DNA of 64,000 nucleotides from Cytidiella melzeri (GCA_022592445.1 JABYQR010000040.1:1-64000), one strand, 5' to 3'. Positions 46,081 through 57,358 are shown, counted from the first letter of the stretch. The notes: generated by a model not told the origin, from the letters alone. Numbers and translations: made by a program.

Positions 46081-46897
46081 ATGTCGACCAAACTTCAACT
46101 TCTCAACAATGTACGTGGTATGCTACAACATTTGAGGACCGTGGACTGACATACAGAACTCAACTCGGACAACTAGCGCACCTCTCCAGCCTTCAGGCAA
46201 TTGGGAGCAGAATACGAGATTGACAATGACTACTACGACATTTGTGGCGGAACTCTGCGACCAAACCATCACTGGGTATTTCTGGGTGAGATCACTCATG
46301 ATATATCGCTTGTCCGACCATTCTTTCTCGTCAAAGATCGCAGTGGCGACAGGGTCCCTGTTGCATTCCATCACGCCACGTTCGACGAGCTATTGTTCGA
46401 GTTCAATCGTGCAAATTATGTCGTTGGCCACACCATTGCCGTTTTCTATGCGGAGAACCACGCCTTTCTTGACATGAGCTATGGCGTGCGCATAGACTCC
46501 TTAGCTACAGTCAAGGCACGTCCGTTGATTTCTTCTCTTCTCTGTTGCTTGTTTGAACTGGTTGTGGCTGGCGCAGATAATCCCGTGCTCTCTCAGCGCA
46601 TTGCTGTCCGCAGATCCGGCAGCAGCTGACGCTCAGAATGATTGCGAAATGTGCCACAAAAGCGAGGAAGGCTGCGCTTTGCTACGTTGCTCCCGGTGCA
46701 AGACCAAATACTGCAGCAAGGTACGCAAGATCCTAATTGCTCTAGGAAATCACATCGATCCCCAAGCACAACCTTTATAGGAATGCCAACTCAGGGATTG
46801 GAAGACGCATAAGTCAAAGTGCACCGCACTTCACCAGGTGCGCGCGTGGAGCTCGCGCAATTGGGATGAATTCGCTGGCTTGTGGTATGCGTTCTGA
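46081..46897 (+). CDS. MYND zinc-finger protein, copy 2
   Basis: Paralog of the gene at 44541, 209 residues. Exons 46081-46110, 46177-46515, 46577-46720, 46781-46897. N-terminal domain: LRPNHHWVFLGEITHDIS, VVGHTIAVFYAEN and LATVK. Finger: CEMCHKSEEGC, CSRCKTKYCSK, ECQLRDWKTHKSKC, then ALHQVRAWSSRNWDEF. Intron 1 (66 nt) was placed to give RTSPAFRQL, matching RHFPSLREL of copy 1. Intron 2 begins AAG|GCACGT, a GC-AG intron, where copy 1 has AAG|GTGCGC, so a T-to-C change in the donor happened after duplication. The gene is otherwise intact. Confidence 0.87.
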
Positions 46898-47409
46898 ACC
46901 GTGACCGACGAGCATGTCGTAGACGACTCAGAGTGCATTCAATGTCTGCGAAGTCTGCTACTGTCGCTTTTCTGGCCAATTCGGACATTGGTTTGATTGT
47001 ACATTTCTCATATCACAAGTTGCACTGCTGTCGCTGTCGTACATCCTTGGTCGCTGCCTCCTCATTGACCGGCAGCCTGTATCGAATTCTCCTATTGTAG
47101 TTTTTTGGCAGCTGAGTAGATATACCCACATCTTGAAACAAGGCTCTGTCTCAGCACATTGGTTGCAGTGCGCATTGCGTCACAATGAACCTAAGTACTG
47201 TCATGAATGAAATCTGTCCAAATGACGTTCGCTGGTGGTCGGGGTCCCGGGATTACCCTTGAGCGCCGAGCGCCCAGTGTCTAGCTTGTCAAGGTCGTCG
47301 TAAATCTTGTGTCGTTCACTTCCCGACGACGACAACCTTTTCTTCCCCATCGCCTTCACCACCGCGGCCGCATCAAGGTAGAAAGCCCTCCAAGTGGCCT
47401 CAACAATCA
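46898..47409. other. Intergenic between MYND copy 2 and Cdk1
   Basis: No gene recognised. It should hold the Cdk1 promoter. A short minus-strand frame (47201-47410) has no known content. Confidence 0.5.
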
Positions 47410-49037
47410 ATGGAACGGTCAGTATAAGGTCCCTCCTCTACTGTGGCTACGCCTAACATGTCTCGGTTGATGGGACTTACAGGTACTCGAAGATCGAGAA
47501 AGTCGGCGAGTAACATCTCTCTTATAGTGTACATATGTCTGACGTATTCATTGGTCTATCTTTACAGGCGAGGGTCAGTATCCACGCGTTTCTGTCTAGT
47601 GAGATGCACTCATTCCTTTGACTGGACGCTCAGGAACGTATGGAGTGGTTTACAAGGCTAAGGATGCTCTGTCCGGTCAAATCGTGGCACTCAAGAAGAT
47701 TAGACTAGAGGCTGAAGACGAGGGTGTTCCTAGTACCGCTATCCGCGAGATCAGTCTTTTGAAAGAGCTGAAAGACGAGAACGTCGTTCGGTGCGTTTGT
47801 CTCCTCTTGCACCCTTTCGCAATCACAATTGAAGATATCACGTTGCCTAGACTGCTCGACATCGTACATGCGGATCAAAAGTTGTATCTTGTCTTTGAGT
47901 TCCTCGACGTCGACCTGAAGAGGTATATGGAAAATGGCAACAGGTCGGGCAACCCCATCTCTCTCGATCTCGTCAAGGTGAGTCATACGAGCGTAACAAC
48001 ATGCTGTGCGCGTGTTGGACGCGTGTTGTCGCGTTCAAACACGTCGCAAGACGGATAATGCTTTGCCACGCCGATATCTATCACGTGACACCAAAGCAAG
48101 TGGTCTTCCATACTTGATCCCGCAGCCACACAGACAATAGGGCGACCACGCGTAAACATCATTCCTTGGTGTTTGCGAGCGCGAGACAAACGCCACTGAT
48201 CGTCTAGACAGGCCGTTGCTGACTGATACTTTGCAGAAATTCACACACCAATTGTCGTCTGGCCTCCTTTACTGCCACTCGCATCGGATTCTCCATCGTG
48301 ACTTGAAACCGCAGAACCTTCTCATCGACAAATACGACAATTTGAAGCTGGCAGATTTCGGCTTGGCGCGGGCCTTCGGTATTCCCATGCGGACGTACAC
48401 ACACGAGGTCCGCCAGTCTCTTGTTGTCTCGTATCTCGTATGCTAATGTCACTCACTGTCACAGGTGGTCACCTTGTGGTACCGCGCCCCCGAGGTTCTG
48501 CTTGGCTCACGACACTACTCCACAGCGATCGACATGTGGTCTGTTGGGTGCATATTTGCGGAAATGGTTATGAGAGGACATCCATTGTTCCCTGGTGATT
48601 CTGAGATTGATCAAATTTTTAAGATATTCCGGTGCGTGCCCAGTTTCCATATAACCTGCATAGTTTAGTACTGATCATGGTGGACGTCGAATAGCATCCT
48701 GGGTACACCGAATGAAGAAACGTGGCCTGGAATCAAGCAGCTGCCGGATTATAAGCCTACATTCCCGCACTGGTCAGCTCAAGATCTGTCCGAACAAGTC
48801 CCCGCGCTTGACGACGATGGGATTGATATGCTCAAGGTACGTGTGCGGGTGAGTTTGGCGAGGTTTGTCGACTGATTGGGATTGTTCCCAGTTGCTGTTA
48901 ACATACGACACGGCTAAGCGAATCTCTGGTACGTTTTGGTGTTGATCTCAATACTTGCTGATCGGGCTGACGACTTCTGATCTGGTGTAGCAAAACGTGC
49001 ACTGGTACATCCTTATTTCGCGGATTACGTTCCCTAG
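47410..49037 (+). CDS. CDK1: Cdk1/Cdc2 cyclin-dependent kinase
   Basis: PSTAIRE-type kinase driving the cell cycle. Ten exons: 47410-47417, 47483-47505, 47568-47573, 47634-47790, 47851-47977, 48237-48407, 48465-48631, 48695-48836, 48892-48928, 48991-49037; 885 nt, exactly 294 residues, as expected. Start [10 protein letters not shown], then GEGTYG with Thr14 and Tyr15, [20 protein letters not shown], and the T-loop [15 protein letters not shown]. Exon 3 is a 6-nt microexon (GCGAGG) coding for parts of Gly11-Glu12-Gly13. It lies behind a GC-AG intron (G|GCGAGT at 47506); no GT donor keeps the frame. Intron 5 is 259 nt, far longer than the rest. Intact. Confidence 0.96.
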
Positions 49038-49634
49038 ATTCCACAGCTCGCTACTACATACCATACATTCATACTGGCATTCCGCACACGCGCCTTTTTC
49101 CTCGTTGTGTTCCTCTCGCAGTTCGCATTCACGGTCTCCCCGGCACTCAACACAGCATCGTTCTTTTCCAACACAAGCACCAGTTCTGTATGTCATGACA
49201 TGTAGTAATATCCCCTTCCTTTCTGTGCCCCTTTCATCATTCACCGTCGCCACCAATACACTCATGGACAAGGGCTCGTCCTCCGACAGTGTACGCTGTC
49301 TGTATGACCTCACGAATCACAATGAACTGCACTCATGATACCACGACGTCTTTCGATGTGTATACATGAGCCTCGAGAGCATACCTGGATGTGTGACAGG
49401 TATCTACGCTACAACATTGGGCAGTACAGGTCAAAAGAAGAGGAGGAGGAAAAGGATGTGAATCCATATCCAATCAGTGTCCGGAGGAGAGGAAAGTGAT
49501 GGTCGGGGTTATGCGTGCGTGAAGCAAAGGATATGGGCGTTGTCGTAGCGATATGAAAGATCCTGTGGTGAGAGGATCCCATCAACAGCGATGGCAAGCA
49601 CCTTCTAGCCAGCATATGAGTGAATGTGTAATGT
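49038..49634. other. Intergenic downstream of Cdk1
   Basis: Convergent 3' ends of Cdk1 and the small Arg/Ser-rich gene on the minus strand. Short overlapping ORFs without known content. Confidence 0.5.
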
Positions 49635-50108
49635 TCATCGCCTGGAATAAATCTACGTTTAAATTTCCACGCTTACGCGATTGGGAATGCATACTCACAG
49701 CAATGAGAGCGTGACGTCCCCGTGCAGTCTTGCTTTCAAGGTGACGACGACATCGAGGTTCAAGTCGAGTCTGAGACCAATGACCTTGTCGTCGTCTGGT
49801 GAGGTCCCTTCCTCCTCGGGCTCGTCCTCGTCTTGTTTGCCCTGTTGTTGCGGTTGCGGTGGTGATACTTGTGTGGCACGACCATCGGCTTTCCTGGTCA
49901 ACTGCTTCCCAGCACCTCCGCCTTCGTCTATGCCCGGCAACCCTCCTTGCCTCATTCTACCTCTCCGTCTTTGACTATTGGGGTTTGTGTTTGGAGGGGT
50001 GGACGCGTTTGAGTCTACGCTAGAGCTGCGTGAGGACGAGGGTCGTCTACGCGATCGAGACGCGCGACGTGCGGCAGGTGCAGGTGAGGGACTGCCGATG
50101 TTTGCCAT
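49635..50108 (-). CDS. Small Arg/Ser-rich protein with LRLDLNLDV motif, member A
   Basis: Unrecognised family, 138 residues. Exon 1 is 50108-49699, intron 49698-49642 (57 nt, GTGAGT...CCAG), exon 2 is 49641-49635. The N-terminal two thirds are low-complexity, rich in Arg, Ser and Pro (RRASRSRRRPSSSRSSS), then GLPGIDEG, an acidic segment and a conserved C-terminus, LRLDLNLDVVVTLKARLHGD, then VTLSLL. Splicing adds one Arg before the stop; without it a TGA inside the donor ends the protein one residue earlier. Members B (50473) and C (55568) share this layout. The alternating pattern of the motif suggests beta strands. Member B is transcribed divergently, 364 bp away. Confidence 0.85.
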
Positions 50109-50472
50109 GGTGTTGACGGGTCGCTAAGAGTTGAGGAGAGGCCAGTGGGAGTGGGAGTCGTGACCCCCCTAGGTTATGCATGAATGAGTATACATAGCAC
50201 TGCAGCAAGTGGATGAGATGAGGAGCCATCAAACTGTGACGTAACGCGGATCGATAACAAGAACGAGGTCGAACTGATGTGGTGCGTGCCTGGAACAGTC
50301 GAACTGAACTGTGTAGGATTAAAGTGGATATGCTCACTCCAAGCCAACTCCAGCCACAGTTTTATAAACCCCTCGCTCCCTCATGTCGTCTTCCAAAGAA
50401 AACATACAGACACGACCCTTTCACGACACTAACACTTACAACCAGACCTAATCACACTACCAACTACTCACC
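50109..50472. promoter_or_regulatory. Divergent promoter between family members A and B
   Basis: The two paralogs start 364 bp apart and point away from each other. No clear TATA box was seen. Layout suggests a shared promoter region created with the duplication. Confidence 0.35.
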
Positions 50473-50988
50473 ATGTCAGACCATGAACAACCCCGCCCCC
50501 CTTCCGCCTCTCGCCCACCCCCGCCAGCCGAAGTAGGCTCCCGCTCTCCCTCTGCTCACTCCTCCTCTCGTCGAGCCTCTCGTCGCCGCCAGCGCGGCAG
50601 AAGCCTCACCCCGCGCAGCTCATCTGAAGAATCCGACTCTGAACCCGTCGCCAGACCTCCTTCCGCGTCCCAGGGCCCAAAAGCCAGACGACGCAGAAAA
50701 GGAAGAAGAGGCCAAGTAGGAGAGTTACCTGGGATTGAAGAGGTCCGGGGAGCTGGACAAGATGTTGCCCAGACAGGTTATGGACAGCAGGAACAAGGTG
50801 GCGGCGGAGGCGGAGGAGATGACAGTAAGCCATTGAAACTGCGGCTGGATTTGAACTTGGACGTAGCGGTCGAGTTGAAAGCCAAGGTGCATGGCGACGT
50901 CACCTTGAGTTTGCTGTGAGTTTGCGATTTGAGTTGAGCGTGTCGTTACGTCGGGGCTGACCAAAATTCTCATCATCATAGGCGGTAA
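50473..50988 (+). CDS. Small Arg/Ser-rich protein with LRLDLNLDV motif, member B
   Basis: Unrecognised family, 149 residues. Exon 1 is 50473-50915, intron 50916-50981 (66 nt, GTGAGT...ATAG), exon 2 is 50982-50988. It begins MSDHEQPRPPSASRPP, followed by SRRASRRRQRGRS and RRRRKGRRGQ, then ELPGIEEV, a Gly-rich linker and the C-terminus LRLDLNLDVAVELKAKVHGD and VTLSLL. Splicing gives LSLLR, retention gives LSLL, as in members A and C. The stop in the donor is TGA. Confidence 0.85.
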
Positions 50989-51914
50989 ATGCTGCTGTTT
51001 ACTTACACCTTCCGTCTCCGCAGTGGACCCCATGTATCAATACAACCGTAAGTGCATTCACCTTCTTCTTCCTACCACAGTGCCAACCAGTCTGTTTGTC
51101 CAGCCACGTTCTTTTCTCGGAAACTCCGTCACAGCTAGGTACCACCAAACGCCTCCACCTTCATCCTGTCCAATCAACCTCATAATACCGTCCCACCCCC
51201 AAATGTATGACACTCATGATCAGCCAACGTAGGCCTTGTCGTATGTGTCTTCATCCCTTGTATGTAGTACAGATGTCAAGCTTGCTGTATGGTTACATCA
51301 TTGACTTGCGCATCCCAACATGAGCTGCGTGTCAGACAGTTGGGCCAAACCGCGATCTAGCAGACGTTCACATGAGTCTCAAGTACCTAGAACTACGTGG
51401 CATGATACGGCTCAGAGCCCGCCCGTCGTTCCATGCTGTCTAACAGATCCATACAGCTACCAGCCACAACCGCATGTTTGTACGACTGTTGGCTCAGCCA
51501 GCCGCAGAGACGGTATGTAAATAAAGGGAGACCAAGACACGCGAAGCGCGCAATCTACCTAAATAAATATGATACATCTGTTGTTGACGGGTGCGTAATC
51601 GATCCGAGTAAGTTGGAGGTCAAGGAGTTTCGGGATGGGGTGGAATGGTCCGCCGCGTCTTTGAGAAACCCTTGAAATTGTTCCGCTGCGGTCGCTGTTG
51701 TCGTGTGCATTGGTCGAAGATGTGCGCGCGAGGAATGTAGGAATCCGGATTCATGGCATGAGGTGCATTCGCTGGAAAGAAGCGAGCTGAGATTCGCCCG
51801 CGGAGGCGTGAGTGACTCGGGATGGCTGGATTTGAGTCGGGTGACGTCGACAGAGCGAGAAATTGTGTTCGCGATGTGGAAAGTTAGGTTGTCGTGTCTA
51901 GAATGGCAGACATA
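50989..51914. other. Intergenic, no gene seen
   Basis: Short ORFs on the + strand (for example 51433-51675 and 51703-51942) have no recognisable domain and no exon partner. The region separates member B from the minus-strand DUF6535 gene. Confidence 0.45.
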
Positions 51915-54425
51915 TCATGACGCCCCTTCGATGCCCAACTGACCCTCTAACGGGCTTGCGGCCAACTTTTGAGGACTCGGGTCTTTTTTATCGTCGTTCT
52001 CCTCCTGCTTCTGCTTCAACAGGGCAAGCCGGCGGACGCGATCACTGAAAGTGGTATCCTCTCCAGGTGGTAAGAACAGCGCCAGTCCTCTGATGAGAGA
52101 GTCGGGGAACAAACTGCTGCTCTCGTTGAATTTCTCCGCCCATAACCTGTAGCTCTGTTCTTCTTGAGGATCTGGTGGCGCGGGATAAATCCAAGTGTCT
52201 ATGCACTCGAGACAATCCTTGGCCCAGTCCGGATGGACCTTGATATGTCTACCGGCGACAGTCCGGAGTGCCTGGTCGATGGCGTACCATATCTTGTGCA
52301 CAATGTCTATGTGGTCGTGTGCTCGAAGTCCCTTGCGATACATCGCGTTCAGCGTACGAAGGAGTAGGTGGCAGGTCTTCACCGGGTCCAGCCACCAGCT
52401 GTGCCGGACCGGGCAGTTCGCTGCTTCCGCTTCGGACCTTCGCCACTGCCAGCTGAGCTCGGCTTCTAGATTTTCCAGTATTGCGCGACGTTCTAGGCGT
52501 TGGAGAACAGCACTCAATCAGCGCTTTTTTGGCGTAAGCATGAGTATATGGCTCACCTGTTTCATGGGATGAGACGACGGCCTCGATGAATAGGTTTTGT
52601 GACTCCGCCCATAAAGTATCCGAGTCCTTGTCTCTGTTGAGTCCCATTGCATAGTTAGCACAAACGATGAACGTTCGTGAAGTGAGGAGCAAGTTCTGAA
52701 TAACTTTCATTACTAATTCATGCACAGCAGTGTCTCTTCCAGTGGGCGACAGCTCGATAATAAGAGCGACCTGGTCAAGCCGGTTGGGCTGGGACCATCG
52801 AATTTGCTCCGCCTGTATCGCCATCTCGTTTGTGAGCGAGTTTACGACAAATTCCAGTAGGAACCGTACGTGGTCGAGGGGGACTCTCGGGTCGTTCTTG
52901 AGGACGTCGATGAACGTGTGATAGTCTACGTCACTCCCCGGTTTGTAGTACTGCAGCACGAGAGTGTGCAAGACCGGCAGCATATGGTCACCCTTCAGCT
53001 TATCGAGCGCTCCTTGTAGTCTTCTGATGATGTGAAGGATCGCAGACACATCTGGAGCACGCGAGCTAAGGATTTCAAACAAAGATGCATAGAGGACTTT
53101 TTGGGTCAACATGGAGAAAAGGAGCAGGCGAACTGGTAGGGGCGCAATGACGTTTGTCTCGGCAAAGAGGATGAAGACACAGTCCTTCATGTAATCGTAC
53201 CATTCGAACGGTTTCATAGAATTGACAGAACTCTGTTGCTTTATCTCGTCTTCGAGGATGTTGCCAGCCATGCGCATGATTGTTGTTGTTACCGGCGCTG
53301 GTAGGCGCCTCAGATCGAGAAACCCGGACGAAGGGATCGTAACGTCTTCCTCGAGCTGCATACGGCGGCCTATGATTTTCAATGCAAATTTAATTGACTG
53401 GGCGGGGTCCAACTGGGACTGCAGCAAAGCGTCCGTCATGGTATCGAGGAGATGGTCGTCGGACTGGATGGAGTCCACAGTTACGAGGATGTCAAGATCA
53501 TTGCTGGCAGTCGTGACAGCGATTGATTCGTCGTAGGCCAGGGCTTTGTACGACCATTTCCCCGGAATATGTGGAGTTGACTGTGCTTCAAGGTCGGAGC
53601 TAGAATCGTGCGCGAGCCATTCCAGGAGCAAGAAGAGCTCCTTCCGCAGCACCTTCGTAACAGATTTGAGCAGGCTGGTCTTGTATGGGCAGCGTGGCGA
53701 AAGGACGGGGGCAAAAGACGCAGCAACGAACAAGAATCCCCATGCCGCTACGAGCGGAATGGTCGTGTGGCCGATAGTGCTGTGAACCTCGGCGGTGAAG
53801 AAGCAAAGGCCGATGAGGAACAAAGCCAGGGAAAGCTGAAGCAGCAGAGGAAGGATAGCGGTTATCTCGAATACCTTCCAGTCGTCGAGGCCGGGGTTAC
53901 GGAAGTGGCGGACACGGAGTCGCGCCTGAGGTGAGGTGTACTCTCCCGAAAGGTACTCGCGAAGCCATTGCTTGACTAGGATTGCGAACGACGCGCTCAC
54001 TAAAGCGAGCGTGAAGCTGCCGAACCATAGAACGTTGACCCGAATGGCGTTCTTGGTGGGCTGGAACGCAGGCTGAGAAATGGGTGGTGCGGTGGTGGAG
54101 TTATTTTGTGAGGCTATCTGTTGCAAAAGAAGGATTATGGTGTCCATCGGGTCTTGAAGAAGAGTTTGGTATGACTCGACGAGGAACGCTGTTAACGCTC
54201 CGGAGAAAAGACCAGCCTGAGTATGTACAGTTAGCCGTTGTACTGATTCACTGTGAGATGTCAACGCACAAAAACCAGAATTGTATCAATATCCTCCTTG
54301 CAGTCTTTGATCTTTTGCTCGTCCACCTCACGAACAACACTAGCCATAGCTGACCACCCTTGGTTGCCCGTGTTGACAGGATTGATCCTCGGCTCTCCGG
54401 AGCCAGCGGTGGGATCTGAAGCCAT
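51915..54425 (-). CDS. DUF6535 membrane protein, right copy
   Basis: Intact paralog of the broken gene at 40806-43275, in inverted orientation. Exons 54425-54270, 54216-52557 and 52492-51915; 797 residues. Exon 1 ends EDIDTILVF; exon 2 begins AGLFSGALTAFLVESYQTLL. Membrane helices lie around LVSASFAILVKQWL, LLQLSLALFLIGLCFF and AAWGFLFVAASFAPVL. The C-terminal third includes ELSWQWRRSEAEAANCPV and HKIWYAIDQALRTVAGRH. The function of DUF6535 is unknown; it is widespread in Agaricomycetes (recalled). Both introns match the left copy in position. The two differ by scattered substitutions and small indels, and by the 55-bp segment lost on the left. Confidence 0.92.
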
Positions 54426-55567
54426 GAGAGGCCGAGCGTGCGTAGATTTAAAGAGGGAGAGAGGAGGAGGATGTTGTACAGCGTTCAATCTTGTCGGTGT
54501 AGCCTAGGTTGATACAGAATTTGCGTGCATTGCCGCTGTCACTAGTTCGCCGCCGGATCTATGAGGCCCCCGCGAAATGGGTCTTCAAGGATAGCATGCG
54601 GCATCCAGACCTACAAGGTGTTGCAGTTTTAATATGATCGACCCTTAAGAGGTGAGGAGAACTGCAGGCCCAACCGATGCGTAAACTGACTACCCACGGT
54701 CATTCCTAGTGACACGTGTAAGTCAGACAATGTATGCCTCCACAGCGCACTCGGGGCTGAATTATGAACACGCACCGGTTTTCATTTGAGCCTTGCGTCC
54801 GACACAGTTGTTGATGTTTCTCAGCTGGCCAGCAGAGCAGAGCTTACGCGACTTGGTGAATGATGGTGGTCTCCGCATGGGAGGGCTCATCGAACGAGCC
54901 TTCTTTCGTATGGAGGAACACTGCCGGTTAAGTCGTGGACGTTGAACCGCCTCAGTGACTGTACATGTAGTCTCCCCGAGGCAGTGTAGACGGCCGTCTA
55001 GCGTCTAACCATTGGGCCTTCAGGATCTCTGTATGGTGAACGACGCAAATCCTGTTCCAAGCGTAGATCAGTGTCGCAGATCTAGATCTAGATGTGGACA
55101 GTTTGTACCCATAAGCAGCCTTGGACTTGAACTTGATGGCAATCTCACTTTCTCTATGAATTAACCGTGTTATAACAGTCCTTACAACCAACGTCCCCAG
55201 TAAGACCCTCGTTGCAACTGTAACACTGCAAAGCTCTCGCTAACAACTATTCATAGACTAAATCATAAAAGCTTTGATCATGTCGTCACGTCTCGACATC
55301 ACAACATACGGCATGCAGTTGGAGAGGACTGGAGTGCGTTGTGCCAACTGACGACATACTCTCATGCCAAACCTATGTTGCCACCGAATCCAATCTTATC
55401 CAGCTCCCCTTGGTTCGTGCCTGGCAATGAACTCATCCACCCACCGTACCCACCTCCTCACCAATACTCACGCGCCACACTATATCCCACATACATAAAC
55501 ATCACCCCTCACCCTCCTCGTTCGAACACAACCCCCTGCACGTAACGATCCAATCACCACCGCTACC
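54426..55567. other. Intergenic, no gene seen
   Basis: Only short ORFs without known content lie here. The left part should hold the promoter of the DUF6535 gene and the right part that of family member C. Confidence 0.5.
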
Positions 55568-56070
55568 ATGTCCGACAACGCACGCTCCCCATCCACCGGC
55601 CCCCCGCGCAGTTCTTCCCGTCGTCGCAGTCGCAGACGCGGTCGCAGCCAAACACCTCGTGGCTCAGCCTCCTCCAGCGACGAGCTCAATGATAACGACA
55701 ACGACTCTGACGGTGGAAGCGTCGCCCCTCCCCATCCTCCTCGCCAACGCAACAGACGCCGCCGCGGCGGGGCAGGAAGGAAAAGCGGAGGCTTACCCGG
55801 CATAGATGAAGTCGGAGATGTCACAAATCAAGTGGCCGACACTGCCGGAGGCGCAGTGGACACCGTCGGGGACGCAGTTGACGGTGTCGGTGGAGGAGGT
55901 GACAAACCGCTGAAGCTGAGGTTGGATTTGAATCTTGACGTCGTGATCGAATTGAAGGCAAAAGTCCACGGTGATCTCACCCTATCGCTGCTGTAAGTAC
56001 AAGTTCTGTTTGTCGTCGTCTTGTTCGTTTTGTGGGTGTTTATTGAGGCCCCCTCGTGTGCAGGCGATAA
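55568..56070 (+). CDS. Small Arg/Ser-rich protein with LRLDLNLDV motif, member C
   Basis: Third member of the family, 143 residues. Exon 1 is 55568-55992, intron 55993-56063 (71 nt, GTAAGT...GCAG), exon 2 is 56064-56070. It starts MSDNARSPSTGPPRSSS, then RRRSRRRGRSQTPRG, an Asp/Asn-rich run, RRRRGG, GLPGIDEV, and C-terminus LRLDLNLDVVIELKAKVHGD and LTLSLL. Splicing again yields LSLLR. The stop in the donor is TAA. This copy lies about 4.6 kb from member B, beyond the right DUF6535 gene. Confidence 0.85.
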
Positions 56071-56646
56071 ATGAACGAACGCACGTCTGACGAACCTCCG
56101 TCCCACTTCGTTCCTTGTAGGATGTGAAACCTGTTTTTCGTGCTGCAAGCCCGGTGGTGCGTTTGTTTCTCGGACAAGCGAGATGAGAAGCGAGATTCAG
56201 GTAGTTGCTGGTCGTTTTCCAGACATTCCCGGGCCTGCTTCATTTTCGTTTACGGGGCACGTCACGGTCCAATCATAACACGTAGCGATAACACCCAGAA
56301 CACTCTACAGTATATCTCACGCTATGTCTGAGCGTAGTACTCTGCTTGTATCTATTGACTGTATTCTTTACTGCGCAAACCTTCAATGGGCTATTGTACA
56401 TATTACCACCAGTGGTCATCACCTCATGAACGCTACGTTCGTCGCGCGCCTCAGGAGTCAGCAAGAATCCAGTTCCGGCACTGAATTCTGCGTACACAAA
56501 ACTAAATGGCATACAGTCGATGACACTGGCGCAGACGACAAGGTATGTCACAGCGGTAGCATGCAGTTGATATAGTACATATGATTAAAGAACATTCAAT
56601 ACGTTCGTTGATCCATCGAAGCACCGTGCATGCAGCTAGCCGCTCA
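56071..56646. other. Intergenic, no gene seen
   Basis: Convergent 3' ends of member C and the membrane-anchored protein. ORFs here are short and without known content. Confidence 0.5.
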
Positions 56647-57358
56647 CTATGCCATCTCGCTCGGAGGCTCCTCCATACCGACAGCGGCTTCAAAGGCTTT
56701 TGCGGCTGCCCTAAGGCCTTTTGCAGCTGCGGGTGCGACTGCCGTGGCTGATGCCTCAGCCTCTGCGGCCCCACTTGGGTCAACCAGGAATTCGACGGCG
56801 GACCTACATACCACAACAACAGTCAATAAAAATCCAGACGCAATTAATTTTGAAGACAAAGGCGGCGTTGACGTACCCAGTCTGAGACGCAGCAATAGAC
56901 GAAATCGACGCGGGAGGCACGTATTCATGCACAGCGACGGCAATAGCAGATGCGAGATCCTTAGACGGCATGCCAAGCGCAGACGCGAGATCGTTGATCC
57001 TGTCCTCCACCGTCAAATCCGCGCCTGCATGCCCTCCAGAAGTTGCTGGTGACGCGTAACTCGACGTTCCCGTGGCAGCCTTGCTGATCCCGCTCCCATT
57101 GTTTCCGTCTCTGAACGCCGGAGGTTGTTTCCCGAGCATGAGGTTCCACCAGCCTCCTGCCTCGGCTTTCCACACTGTAACACGCCACGCGTAAACTGCG
57201 AGAAGGAGGGTCGCTGCGAGGGCGACATAGTAGTTGAAGCGGTGCATGGAGACGTTGGACAGCGGGGGTGATACGGGACGCAAAGCTTTGCGATCGCGCG
57301 AGGGTGGGAGATCTGCCTTCGACTTGACCGCGGAAGGACCGCTAAGGTTGTCAGACAT
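56647..57358 (-). CDS. Single-pass membrane protein of unknown function
   Basis: Two exons, 57358-56877 and 56803-56647, with a 73-nt intron; 212 residues. The N-terminus (MSDNLSGPSAVKSKADLPPS) is polar, followed by one clear membrane segment (FNYYVALAATLLLAVYAW, about residue 45) and a helical, Ala-rich part (DRINDLASALGMPSKDLASA). The second exon encodes an Ala-rich tail that ends EEPPSEMA. The MSDN start recalls member C next door, but the rest is unrelated. No family recognised. The topology suggests a short cytosolic N-terminus and a tail that may form amphipathic helices. Confidence 0.75.

Noticed and set aside
47506..47573. Alternative Cdk1 splicing with the GT donor at 47510
   Set aside because: It needs a 2-nt exon to keep the frame or else shifts it; the GC donor with a 6-nt exon gives the exact protein.
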